From positions 1 to 64,000 of the forward strand of contig CAYTKT010000004.1 in NCBI GenBank assembly GCA_964438605.1: 64,000 bases of DNA, written 5' to 3'. This DNA is from Alangreenwoodia sp964438605. Its GTDB lineage: Bacteria; Bacillota; Clostridia; Peptostreptococcales; Anaerovoracaceae. Made by a program: the position numbers and the translations under genes. The notes under the pieces were generated by a model that was not told the DNA's origin, ran no database searches, and saw only the letters and a list, made by a program, of their open reading frames with translations. Numbering within the stretch: the first letter of the stretch is position 1; the number at the start of each line of letters is the position of its first letter. Of this stretch, positions 34,198 to 42,968 are shown piece after piece.

Positions 34198-35484
34198 ATG
34201 GCAACATTAGCAGTAGTCGGAACTCAGTGGGGAGACGAAGGCAAAGGAAAAGCGATCGACTATTTCGCGACGCGCGCGGACGTAGTTGTGAGGGCTCAGG
34301 GCGGAAATAACGCGGGACATTCTGTTGTCGTCGGCGGTAAGAAGTACGCGCTTCATCTGATCCCATCCGGCGTCCTGAATCCTTCCGCTGTAAATATCAT
34401 AGGAAACGGTGTCGTATTCGATCCGGCAGGCTTTTTTGAGGAGATTGAAAATCTCGGAAAGGACGGAATTGATACGTCAAATGTTTATATAAGTGACAGG
34501 GCGCATATTGTATTTCCTTACCACAAGAAGATCGACGCACTCGGCGAAGTCATGAAGGGCAAGTCGAAGGTGGGTACGACAAATAAAGGAATTGGCCCGT
34601 GTTACATGGATAAAATGGAAAGAACCGGAATCCGGATGTGCGATATGATGGATGACGATACATTTATAAAGAAACTTTCTGCGCAGATCGACAGAAAAAA
34701 TGAAATTATTACGAAGATTTACGGTGCAGAGGCGATGGATAAAGAGGCGATGACTGAGGAATACCTAGGTTATGCGCGAAAACTCAGACCATATATCAGG
34801 GATACGGGCGTTATGGTGCATGAAGCCATAAAGGCTGGAAAGAAAGTCCTGTTTGAAGGGGCTCAGGGCGCGATGCTCGATATTGACCTTGGAACTTATC
34901 CATATGTTACGAGTTCTCATCCCGTATCCGGCGGATTTGCGACAGGCGGAGGCATCGGGCCTCAATGTATTGAAGAGGTCATTGGCATCGTAAAGGCTTA
35001 CACAACGCGTGTGGGTGCGGGTCCGTTTGTTACGGAGGAGGACAACGAAACAGGTGATGCGATCCGCGAAGTGGGCCATGAGTATGGCGTTACAACAGGC
35101 AGACCGAGACGCTGCGGCTGGCTTGATCTTGTCGTGATTCGCTATGCGGCGCGTATCAACGGACTAACGGGCATTTCACTGATGTTGCTTGATGTTCTCG
35201 ACCAGTTTGAAACGATTCAGGTGTGTGTTGGTTATGAAACGCCGGAAGGAGAGGTTATTACGGATTTTCCGGCAAGCCTTGATCTGGTGGAATCGTGCAG
35301 GCCTGTTTACAAAAAACTGAAGGGCTGGCATACGCCGACGGCGGAATGCAGGAAGTATGAGGAACTTCCGCAGGAGGCAAAGGAGTATATTGGTCTGATC
35401 GAGCAATTTACCGGTGTTCCGGTCAGAATCGTTTCAGTCGGACCGGACAGAGAACAGACGATAGTAAGAGGCGAATTATTTTGA
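34198..35484 (+). CDS. purA: Adenylosuccinate synthetase
   Basis: 428 aa from ATG 34198; the upstream in-frame ATG at 34189 overlaps the SD AAAGGA and is rejected. V-V-G-T-Q-W-G-D-E-G-K-G-K and G-G-N-N-A-G-H-S are the GTP and IMP loops; V-T-T-G-R-P-R-R-C-G-W-L-D-L is also diagnostic. It converts IMP and aspartate with GTP to adenylosuccinate in AMP synthesis. purA after dnaB is a common Firmicutes arrangement. A 278-bp gap precedes it, with a TTAACA...TGTTAA dyad near 34058. Confidence 0.96.
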   Translation: MATLAVVGTQWGDEGKGKAIDYFATRADVVVRAQGGNNAGHSVVVGGKKYALHLIPSGVLNPSAVNIIGNGVVFDPAGFFEEIENLGKDGIDTSNVYISDRAHIVFPYHKKIDALGEVMKGKSKVGTTNKGIGPCYMDKMERTGIRMCDMMDDDTFIKKLSAQIDRKNEIITKIYGAEAMDKEAMTEEYLGYARKLRPYIRDTGVMVHEAIKAGKKVLFEGAQGAMLDIDLGTYPYVTSSHPVSGGFATGGGIGPQCIEEVIGIVKAYTTRVGAGPFVTEEDNETGDAIREVGHEYGVTTGRPRRCGWLDLVVIRYAARINGLTGISLMLLDVLDQFETIQVCVGYETPEGEVITDFPASLDLVESCRPVYKKLKGWHTPTAECRKYEELPQEAKEYIGLIEQFTGVPVRIVSVGPDREQTIVRGELF

Positions 35485-35736
35485 TTCGCACTTTTTACTT
35501 TATTGCGGGAATGTATAGCGGCAGACCGGCTATGTGAAAGTGAAGTGAAATTTTCGTGAAGAACGGACTGAAATTTGATCTCATTAAGCCGGGAAGCGGC
35601 GAAAAAATTTTGCGGCTGCCCGATTCGCAGCGGGTATGACAGCGAGGCTGTTACCGGCTGTAGACGTGGAATATGGAAAAGAAAAATATTTTGGAAGTGG
35701 CGTAATTTGAAGGAAAAAATAAACGAAAAACGGCGA
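35485..35736. other. Intergenic region after purA
   Basis: No gene or RNA seen up to the terminator at 35737. An ORF-like stretch at 35575-35814 is not convincing. Confidence 0.4.
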
Positions 35737-35766
35737 TCCGTCGGCAATTTTGCCGACGGGTTGTTT
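35737..35766 (+). terminator. Terminator downstream of purA
   Basis: 10-bp stem TCCGTCGGCA (35737-35746) with TGCCGACGGG (35751-35760), loop ATTT, then TTGTTTT. Confidence 0.7.
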
Positions 35767-35789
35767 TGTGACAGAATATTTCACACACC

Positions 35790-35812
35790 TATCACAATGT
35801 TTGTGATACAAT
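35790..35812 (+). promoter_or_regulatory. Extended -10 promoter and dyad ahead of dnaD
   Basis: TATCACA (35790-35796) and TGTGATA (35802-35808) form a perfect 7-bp dyad overlapping an extended -10, TG-A-TACAAT (-10 at 35807-35812). No good -35 is seen. The dyad could be an operator. Confidence 0.45.
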
Positions 35813-35837
35813 AAATTTTGTATATGAGGACAGCGGT

Positions 35838-37115
35838 ATGAACTTCAGACGTGAAAAATTTAAAAATCCGTATCTCGGTGATACCCAGGTGGAAAATATT
35901 TTTTTGATGGAATATATGGCTGCAGCCGACGGAGATTTCGTAAAGGTTTATCTTACCGCGCTGATGTATGCGGATGATGAGTATATGTCAAACAGTCTGA
36001 TTGCCAGGCATCTGGGCATGAATGAAGAAGATGTGCTCCGCGCCTGGAATTACTGGGAGGACTGTGGCGTAATCAGAAAACGATATAGAGATCCGCAGGA
36101 CAGGTTTCATTATACGGTCGAATTTATCAATCTGAAGGAAAAGCTGTTCGCACCGCAAAAAAAAGCGGAAAGCGGCACAGGTACAATGGGTGAAGAGTCT
36201 GCTTCAGAGGGGAGCAGCAGTCTTATGGATGATAAGGTGCTCCGGGAAACGTTTGAGAGCATCGAACATATCACAAACAGAATGCTGGAAAGCAGAGAGG
36301 CTTCTGCCATCGTATCGTGGATTCATGAAGACGGTGTGGATCCGGACCTCATATGCTTTGTATATAAATTTTGTGCGGAGCATCGTGAAAGCAGCAGATT
36401 TCAGTATGTTGCCAATGTACTCCGGCATTGGATGGAGGAAAATGTAAGGACTGTGGAGGATGCGGAAAAGTTTCTTCAGGAAACGGATCTGCGGCATAAC
36501 CAGTACAGACGTGTGATGAAAGCTCTGGGATTTCATCGGAATCCTACGGAAAAGGAGGAGATGATTATAGATTCCTGGTTCGACGAGCTGGGCTTTGATA
36601 TCGGCAAAATTCTTGAAGCCTGTGCGAAGACGAGCGGAATTTCAAATCCAAACATCAATTACGTCAACAGTATTCTGCTCTCATGGAGCGGAAAAAAAGC
36701 GAAATCGGCCTCCGGCGCCGGCGGCACGGCGAAGGAGGGCAATCCTGCAGCAAAGGTTAAACGGCTTTACGAGGAGCTTCGTAAGCGGAAAGAGGCGGAA
36801 CTTGAGGAACGCAGGCGGGATGTATACGCAAAGGTTCCCAGGATTCGGGAGATTGATATGTTGCTGAAGAAGACAAATCTCGAACTTTCGAGGCTGGCAC
36901 TCAGCAGCGGCGCAAATGCGTCGGAAGAACGCCGTCGTTTGACCAGTCAGCTGAACGATCTCAGCGCAGAAAAGGCATTTTTGCTTACAGAGCAGAATTT
37001 GCCTTGCGATTATCTTGAGATACAGTATGAATGCAAGTATTGTAAGGATACAGGAGTGCTCGACAGCGGCCAGAGGTGCAGCTGTTACTCCGAAAAACTG
37101 AAGCGATACATTTGA
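35838..37115 (+). CDS. DnaD-domain primosome protein with DnaC/DnaI-like N-terminal region at its C-terminus
   Basis: 425 aa. Residues ~1-100 resemble a DnaD N-terminal winged helix (Y-L-G-D-T-Q-V-E-N-I-F-L, then H-L-G-M). Two DnaD/DnaB2-type domains follow (~140-215 and ~220-285, the second ending N-Y-V-N-S-I-L-L-S-W). After a Gly/Ala linker, residues ~300-425 look like the N-terminal part of the clostridial DnaC/DnaI helicase loader: V-Y-A-K-V-P-R-I-R-E-I-D, then C-D-Y-L-E-I-Q-Y-E-C-K-Y-C-K-D-T-G and C-S-C-Y zinc-cluster cysteines. The AAA+ ATPase domain that normally follows is absent, and no ATPase frame continues after 37115. It may load or bind DnaB without ATPase activity. RBS is weak (GAGGACAGCGGT). 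Confidence 0.75.
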   Translation: MNFRREKFKNPYLGDTQVENIFLMEYMAAADGDFVKVYLTALMYADDEYMSNSLIARHLGMNEEDVLRAWNYWEDCGVIRKRYRDPQDRFHYTVEFINLKEKLFAPQKKAESGTGTMGEESASEGSSSLMDDKVLRETFESIEHITNRMLESREASAIVSWIHEDGVDPDLICFVYKFCAEHRESSRFQYVANVLRHWMEENVRTVEDAEKFLQETDLRHNQYRRVMKALGFHRNPTEKEEMIIDSWFDELGFDIGKILEACAKTSGISNPNINYVNSILLSWSGKKAKSASGAGGTAKEGNPAAKVKRLYEELRKRKEAELEERRRDVYAKVPRIREIDMLLKKTNLELSRLALSSGANASEERRRLTSQLNDLSAEKAFLLTEQNLPCDYLEIQYECKYCKDTGVLDSGQRCSCYSEKLKRYI

Positions 37116-37256
37116 GGAGGCGGGTAAAAAGCCCCACAAAGTAAGCTTACACCACGAAGCGCGGCTGCAGGCCGGATGAGAGAAACAAAGAAAAGTGATG
37201 CAGAAGATGATATACGCCTGACATGCGCAAAAGTGTGGTTCTGAAAGGTGGTTGAA

Positions 37257-39581
37257 ATGAGAAAACGTTTTATTAAGCGAAATGAAAAAAAGACAGAAGT
37301 TGAAGGAGAATTGTCATCACCTGATGATATACGGGGCGGTATGATAATCAGTCGGACAGAAGAAGCATCGGTCGACGGCACGGCGGATGATAGAAATCTG
37401 GAAAACGAAGCTCAGCTTGCCTGCGGATTTTCAGAATCCGTGCGGCAGTCTGCATCTCAGTCGCCGGAAGTCTGTAACAGACAGGCGACTGTCCGGAAGT
37501 CCATGAACACGAAGTTTATTTCGGGCGTGGAAAAGCTGGCTGGGCAATGTGATGACCGACTGGAGTATTTCAGACAGTCCGTATCTGAAATGCTCGATTC
37601 TGTGAGTGCGACGGTCTCAAGAATGGTATCGCGTACTCATACGCGCTTGCGGGCTGTTCGCAGAGTTCACGACAGGTCTGTACGAGAAGGATGGATAGAA
37701 AGACGGATGATCGTCAGGGAAAAACGATCGAAAAGGATTATGGAAGGCCAATTTGCCGACATTGCCGTTGCCGTTGCGTCTTTTGAGCGGCGTTTCATCC
37801 TGAAGCTGGACGCGATACGGGCTCAGTGCAGCAGGGCGTTCAAGATGTATGAACGTATCGTTGACCGTGTAGCGCAGTTTTATATCGTACACAGGAAAGG
37901 CTGTACTGTCGCCATGGGAACGGCTATGACTGTAATGGCGGCTTTCGTTATTACGATTAACGCGGCGACTGTTTACGATTATTCTTATCATGGCACGCAG
38001 CTCGGCACTGTGAAAAACAAAACGGAGATCGAGGAAGCGGTCACTCAGGTTCCGGAAGCCATGGATTCAAATGTAAGCGTGACGGTAGATCCACGCGTAG
38101 ATGTTACCTATACGAAGCAGTTAAATTTTTCGGCTGACACGGACACAGCAGAAACAGCTGCAGATAAGATCGCGAATGCCGGTAATCTGACAGGCGACGG
38201 GTTTGCGCTTGTCGTCGATGGGAAGACGGCGGCGCTCGTCGATTCCGAGGAAACGGCGAATGAAATTATCAGAAATGTAAAACTTTATTACTGCACAGTC
38301 GACGGCGAAGGACATAAAGTGGTCGACGGCGTTGTTGTAAATCCAGAAGAAGCGGCGGCAGCAAACGTGAGCACGACGTCTACGGAAGCTGATTTTGCGG
38401 CTGACTTAAATAAGGTCACGGCGCTTCATACGATTGTTGATCTGGAAGATGAATTTACAGATGACAACACGTATTTGTTAGATGATGCCTCTAATGAAGA
38501 TGATGCGGTTGAAACGGCGTCAGATACGACAGCGGCGTCAGCGGATATGACGGCATCAACAGAAGCTCCGGAAACGACGGAAGCGATAGAACCAGCCGCC
38601 GGTGAGCCTACGATGGCATCGGACTCTTTGGCGACAGACGCTTGGACTGTGCCGGATTCTTCTGAGGAAACGACAGACATCAGTTCCCAGCAGCTGGCGG
38701 AATCGACTGACGGTACGATCCTGACGCCTGAAGAACAGGCGATTGATGAAGCGTCCGCTGTCCTGACGGCAGGCAAAGAACTGGGGGATGCAGGACATCC
38801 GCTCGTGTTTTCAGTTGATGTGGCTCCGGACGATCTGATCTTCGATGAGGAGGTCACGATTGAACCTGTTGTCGCAAACGTTGACGCGTTTTCTGATTAT
38901 GATGCGGCGAGCAAAATTTTTATCAATGAGGATGGTTCGAGTAAGCTGCTGACTGTCGCCACGAATGAAATTCAGGTCTTCACGAAGACAATGCCGTTTG
39001 AAACTGTTTATGAAGACAATCCTGATATGTATGAGGATGAGGTAGAGCTTGCTGTTCAGGGTGTAGACGGCAAAGCGCGTGTGACGGCGAAGATTTCGCG
39101 AATTAACGGCGAAGAAGTTGACAGAGAAATTCTGTCCCAGACGGAATATATCCCGCCGGTAAATCAGGTGATCGTCAGAGGAACGAAGGTAAGGCCCAAG
39201 ACCGATTCCACTGGCCTGTTCGTCATGCCGACTACCGGAAGATTCAGTTCAGGATTTGGCGCACGCTGGGGCAGACAGCATAAAGGCGTGGATATTGCAG
39301 CTCCTTATGGTACGGATGTTGTAGCGGCAGATGGCGGTACGGTGGTTTATGCGCAGTTTAACAATCACGGCTATGGGAATCTGGTAAAAATTAACCATGG
39401 CAACGGATATGAGACGTATTATGCGCATAACAGCAGTCTTCTTGTTTCTGTCGGAGACAAGGTTGCGCAGGGACAGGTCATCGCGAAAGTTGGAAGTACG
39501 GGCAACAGCACCGGAAATCATTGTCACTTTGAAATCAGAAAGAACGGAACGGCGATAAATCCTCTGCCGTTTATCAGTTAG
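37257..39581 (+). CDS. Cell-wall M23 peptidase with G5 domain
   Basis: 774 aa from ATG 37257 (SD AAAGGTGG; GTG 37248 is inside the SD). A long Arg/Lys-rich N-terminal part (~1-210) is followed by one membrane helix (~218-240, A-M-T-V-M-A-A-F-V-I-T-I), so the rest is extracellular. Extracytosolic beta segments (~250-400), an acidic Thr/Ala-rich spacer (~405-500), a G5 domain (~600-650, ending V-I-V-R-G-T-K-V) and an M23 peptidase (~660-774) follow. Zinc ligands H-K-G-V-D and H-C-H-F are present, so it should be an active endopeptidase cutting peptidoglycan cross-bridges. WalRK, which often controls such enzymes, is next downstream. The N-terminal basic region is unusual. Confidence 0.88.
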   Translation: MRKRFIKRNEKKTEVEGELSSPDDIRGGMIISRTEEASVDGTADDRNLENEAQLACGFSESVRQSASQSPEVCNRQATVRKSMNTKFISGVEKLAGQCDDRLEYFRQSVSEMLDSVSATVSRMVSRTHTRLRAVRRVHDRSVREGWIERRMIVREKRSKRIMEGQFADIAVAVASFERRFILKLDAIRAQCSRAFKMYERIVDRVAQFYIVHRKGCTVAMGTAMTVMAAFVITINAATVYDYSYHGTQLGTVKNKTEIEEAVTQVPEAMDSNVSVTVDPRVDVTYTKQLNFSADTDTAETAADKIANAGNLTGDGFALVVDGKTAALVDSEETANEIIRNVKLYYCTVDGEGHKVVDGVVVNPEEAAAANVSTTSTEADFAADLNKVTALHTIVDLEDEFTDDNTYLLDDASNEDDAVETASDTTAASADMTASTEAPETTEAIEPAAGEPTMASDSLATDAWTVPDSSEETTDISSQQLAESTDGTILTPEEQAIDEASAVLTAGKELGDAGHPLVFSVDVAPDDLIFDEEVTIEPVVANVDAFSDYDAASKIFINEDGSSKLLTVATNEIQVFTKTMPFETVYEDNPDMYEDEVELAVQGVDGKARVTAKISRINGEEVDREILSQTEYIPPVNQVIVRGTKVRPKTDSTGLFVMPTTGRFSSGFGARWGRQHKGVDIAAPYGTDVVAADGGTVVYAQFNNHGYGNLVKINHGNGYETYYAHNSSLLVSVGDKVAQGQVIAKVGSTGNSTGNHCHFEIRKNGTAINPLPFIS

Positions 39582-39811
39582 TTTATCAGTCGGATAAAAA
39601 GCTGCCGATGCGAAATGGAAATTGTGTGGCGCTGAAGCTGGCCCAAAGGTGATCTGACCGTTTTTGGGGAATTACCGCAGACGGGCGCGGCGGCTGACGA
39701 TATAGCCGGCGAAAAAATAAATCAAATGAGTAAAAATTATCGACGAAGTCCTGTGCGCGGGTCGTGTCGGTGAATGGAATATGCCGGCCGACAGCAATTA
39801 AGACACCGCTG

Positions 39812-39853
39812 CCGAAAACTCCCGACGCGATTTTTCGCGCCGGGAGTTTTCGG
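39812..39853. repeat. Long GC-rich perfect hairpin without T-run
   Basis: CCGAAAACTCCCG (39812-39824) pairs perfectly with 39841-39853, and CGCG/CGCG extends the stem inward. The flanking sequence (ATTGAACACAG) is not a terminator tail on the plus strand. Confidence 0.6.
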
Positions 39854-39987
39854 ATTGAACACAGTTTTGAACAAAGTCCGGATAAGCGGTCGGAAATGGG
39901 ATCGCACTCAAAATTTTGAAACGGACGCGGTTTGCCGATGCCTGGAGCGAGATGAATTTTACGAAGAACGAATGTGAAAACGACAGT

Positions 39988-40015
39988 TTGAAAAAATTGC
40001 TTTATGTGATACACT
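39988..40015 (+). promoter_or_regulatory. walR promoter
   Basis: TTGAAA (39988-39993), 16-bp spacer, TACACT (40010-40015) with extended TG-A immediately before it. Confidence 0.5.
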
Positions 40016-40092
40016 AATGGCATTGGCATTTGGCGAGGAATATTGTTCGTGATAATATTGAAAATAGAAGTAAGGATGGAGTATGAAGCGTT

Positions 40093-40803
40093 ATGGTTAA
40101 TTCGAAGAAGAAAATTCTGGTAGTAGAAGATGAAAAATCAATATCGGATATTATCAAGTTTAATCTCGAAAAAGAAGGCTTTGACGTCTATACGGCATAT
40201 GACGGGGAAGAAGCACTTGAAAAACGGATTTCCTGTAATCCCGATCTCGTTTTGCTGGATGTGATGCTTCCAAAGGTCGACGGTTTCACTGTCTGTAAGA
40301 AGATACGCGAAAGAAGCACAGTACCCATCATTATTCTGACGGCTAAGGAGGAAGAAGTGGATAAAGTTCTGGGTCTTGAGCTCGGAGCTGACGATTATAT
40401 GACAAAGCCTTTTGGCATGAGGGAGCTTTTGGCGCGGATTAAGGCGAATATCAGGCGAGCTACGTTGACACTGAGCGCAGAAGTTGATAAGGCGGAATCT
40501 AACGTGCGGGAATTCGGCAATCTGACGATTGATCTGAACAAGTATGAGGTCAGGAAAAATGGTGAGATTCTGGAATTGACGCTGCGGGAATTTGAGCTGC
40601 TTCGCTATCTGGCGGAACGGGAAAATAAAGTTTTTTCCAGGGAACAGTTACTGGAAGAAGTTTGGGGTTACGAATATTACGGAGACATCCGGACGGTAGA
40701 CGTGACTGTCAGGCGTCTCAGAGAAAAAATCGAGGACAATTCCAGCAATCCGCAGTATATCATGACGAAGCGGGGCATCGGATATTATTTCCGCAGACCA
40801 TAG
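40093..40803 (+). CDS. walR: OmpR/PhoB-type response regulator, WalR-like
   Basis: 236 aa. Receiver domain with acidic pocket E-D-E, phosphoacceptor Asp in L-L-D-V-M-L-P (~residue 56), T-A-K-E-E, and switch Lys in M-T-K-P-F-G. A winged-helix DNA-binding domain (~135-235) carries L-T-L-R-E-F-E-L-L and D-V-T-V-R-R-L-R-E-K-I. It pairs with the kinase gene 78 bases downstream. WalR usually controls wall hydrolases and is often near the origin, as here; the WalR identity is by similarity and context. Confidence 0.88.
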   Translation: MVNSKKKILVVEDEKSISDIIKFNLEKEGFDVYTAYDGEEALEKRISCNPDLVLLDVMLPKVDGFTVCKKIRERSTVPIIILTAKEEEVDKVLGLELGADDYMTKPFGMRELLARIKANIRRATLTLSAEVDKAESNVREFGNLTIDLNKYEVRKNGEILELTLREFELLRYLAERENKVFSREQLLEEVWGYEYYGDIRTVDVTVRRLREKIEDNSSNPQYIMTKRGIGYYFRRP

Positions 40804-40881
40804 GGCGGCTTCAAATGGCACGGCAGATGACACGAAGTCCAGTTCCCGCAGTCTGCGGCGAGCGTTCAGGAGGCCGTGAAA

Positions 40882-42711
40882 TTGTTTAAAAAGACAATGA
40901 CAAGTATAAAATGGCGGATTCTTGCCATTTTTTTCATCATCGTATTTATCGCTATGACGGTGGCTGGAGTGTTTGTAACGAATAAGCTGGAATCGTACGA
41001 AATCGATTCGATCCGTGAAAAATCTTACGAAACTCTGAATATTGTCATGCTTTCCATACCTTTTGAAACGTATACATCGCTGGCTGAAAGACAGGAAACG
41101 ATTCAGGCGATTGTCGACGAGTGGCGAACCGGTACGGACTACGAGCTTTACGTCGTAGATACGAACATCAAAATCATAGCGGCCAGCAATACGGCTGTCG
41201 TCAACAGGTCAGGAATCGATTTGCTCAATGAGAATGTTCTCGTTCAGGCGTTAAACGGCGAGGAGACGGACGGGCAGAGCAGTCTTTCCAACTCGATCCC
41301 CGTGCTCAATGTAGCCCGGCCTGTTACGGGGGCTGATGGCAGTATTATAGGAGTTCTTTATCTCAGCGCCAATCTTTCGGGCGTTTACAACACGACGAAT
41401 GAGTCGAAGATTATCTTCCTTCAGGCTATGGTGCTGGCGCTGCTCGTTTCGTCGGTCATCTCGTTTTTTATCGCGAGCAGTATTACAGCTCCGATTAACG
41501 ATCTGACGGAAAAAGCGGAAAAAATGGCGTCCGGAGACTTTTCTCAGGAAATAAAAGGAAAATCAAACGATGAAATCGGACGTCTTGCTGATATGTTTAA
41601 TATTTTGCGGCGGGAACTTAATTATAATATCAATGAAATATCGAATGAGCGGAATAAGCTGGAAGCTGTTTTAAAATATATGGCAGACGGATTGATCGCG
41701 GTCGACCTTTCAGGGGAAATCATACATGTAAATTCGGCGGCCAGAACGTTGCTGAATATTTCTGACAGCGAGATTGAGTCACTGAATTTTGAAGCGATTC
41801 TTTCAAAGCTTGGCAAGAAGGACATCACTGACGGAATTAAACAGGTTACGTCAAGCGAGGTTATGAATGAAATCGTTGATTATAATGAACGTGTTCTCTC
41901 GATCCGTTACGCACGGTTTACCGCGGAAGATAAAGACGACATCGGCATCATCATGCTGATCGAAGATATTACGGAGAGCGAGAAACTGGAACGTATGCAG
42001 ATGGATTTTGTGGCAAACGTTTCTCATGAACTGCGCACACCGTTGACAACGATTAAAAGTTACACGGAAACTTTAATGGAAGGCGGAATCGACGATGAAG
42101 AAACGCGTATGAATTTTCTGAATGTTATTTCTGATGAGGCGGAGCGCATGACACGGCTTGTGAAGGATCTGTTGCAGCTTTCCAGGCTGGATAATGCTCA
42201 GGAGAAACTGAATCTGAAGGAACTGAATGTGAACAGACTGCTTGGCGATTGTGTCAAAAAGATTATGCTGACGGCCAAGGCAAAAAATCAGACGATTGAA
42301 TGTGAGTTTGACGAAAATGTTTCGCTCAATATTCTGGCGGACAATGATCAGATGCAGCAGGTAATCTTTAATGTGTTGATGAACTCGATTAAGTATACTC
42401 AGGAAGGCGGGCTGATCCGCGTCAATTCCAGGCAAGAAGGCGGGTTCGTAAGAATCAGCATTACGGATAACGGAATTGGAATCAAGGATTCGGAAACGTC
42501 CAGGATTTTTGAGCGGTTTTACCGTGTGGACAAGGCGCGGTCGCGCGCGATGGGCGGCACGGGACTTGGGCTTTCTATTGCGAGACAGATTGTCGAGGTG
42601 CATAACGGAACGATCACCGCGTCCAGCAAGGAAGGAGAAGGAACGACGATAACGATTGTGCTGCCATTGTCGTGGCGCAGAAGCCGGCGGAATATGCGGC
42701 AGAATATTTAA
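40882..42711 (+). CDS. walK: WalK-like sensor histidine kinase
   Basis: 609 aa using TTG 40882, eight bases after AGGAGG; GTG 40876 lies only two bases from that SD. Two membrane helices (~12-32, ~185-205) flank an extracytosolic sensor domain. HAMP (~205-255), PAS (~255-360), HisKA with phospho-His in N-V-S-H-E-L-R-T-P (~385) and HATPase (N box M-N-S-I-K-Y-T, D-N-G-I-G-I, G-T-G-L-G-L-S-I) follow. This is the architecture of WalK/VicK. Downstream accessory genes walHI are absent; a transglutaminase-like gene is next. Confidence 0.87.
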   Translation: MFKKTMTSIKWRILAIFFIIVFIAMTVAGVFVTNKLESYEIDSIREKSYETLNIVMLSIPFETYTSLAERQETIQAIVDEWRTGTDYELYVVDTNIKIIAASNTAVVNRSGIDLLNENVLVQALNGEETDGQSSLSNSIPVLNVARPVTGADGSIIGVLYLSANLSGVYNTTNESKIIFLQAMVLALLVSSVISFFIASSITAPINDLTEKAEKMASGDFSQEIKGKSNDEIGRLADMFNILRRELNYNINEISNERNKLEAVLKYMADGLIAVDLSGEIIHVNSAARTLLNISDSEIESLNFEAILSKLGKKDITDGIKQVTSSEVMNEIVDYNERVLSIRYARFTAEDKDDIGIIMLIEDITESEKLERMQMDFVANVSHELRTPLTTIKSYTETLMEGGIDDEETRMNFLNVISDEAERMTRLVKDLLQLSRLDNAQEKLNLKELNVNRLLGDCVKKIMLTAKAKNQTIECEFDENVSLNILADNDQMQQVIFNVLMNSIKYTQEGGLIRVNSRQEGGFVRISITDNGIGIKDSETSRIFERFYRVDKARSRAMGGTGLGLSIARQIVEVHNGTITASSKEGEGTTITIVLPLSWRRSRRNMRQNI

Positions 42712-42751
42712 GAAAGCGTTGGAGCAGCGTGGTTTCAGAATAGATGAGAAC

Positions 42752-42832
42752 GAAATGATGGCCGACGAATATGGGTGCGGCGCTGAGAATGGCGGCCCCG
42801 AAGCGGCAAAAATGAAATGATGGCCGACGAAT
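42752..42832. repeat. Short direct repeat after walK
   Basis: GAAATGATGGCCGACGAAT occurs at 42752-42770 and again at 42814-42832, 62 bases apart. A local duplication is likely. Confidence 0.6.
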
Positions 42833-42895
42833 GTGAAGCCGGCAGAACATGCCGCCCCGGAAACAGGAAAGTGTTAGAGAAATAAAGCAGGGAGG

Positions 42896-42943
42896 CCGTC
42901 CGGTTCAGCCAAATCCGCGTCAGGATTCGGCTGAACCGGACGG
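42896..42943. repeat. Long hairpin between walK and the transglutaminase gene
   Basis: CCGTCCGGTTCAGCC (42896-42910) pairs perfectly with 42929-42943; AATCC/GGATT continues the stem inside. No T-run follows. It supports starting the next gene at 42969 rather than 42849. Confidence 0.6.
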
Positions 42944-42968
42944 CGGCGGAAAACAGGAATTTAGTAGG

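Larger units (their letters stand above)
39582..40080. other. Gap between M23 gene and walR
   Basis: About 500 bases. It contains the long hairpin at 39812-39853 and the walR promoter. Two overlapping ORFs of ~65-147 codons on opposite strands look like chance frames. Confidence 0.4.
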
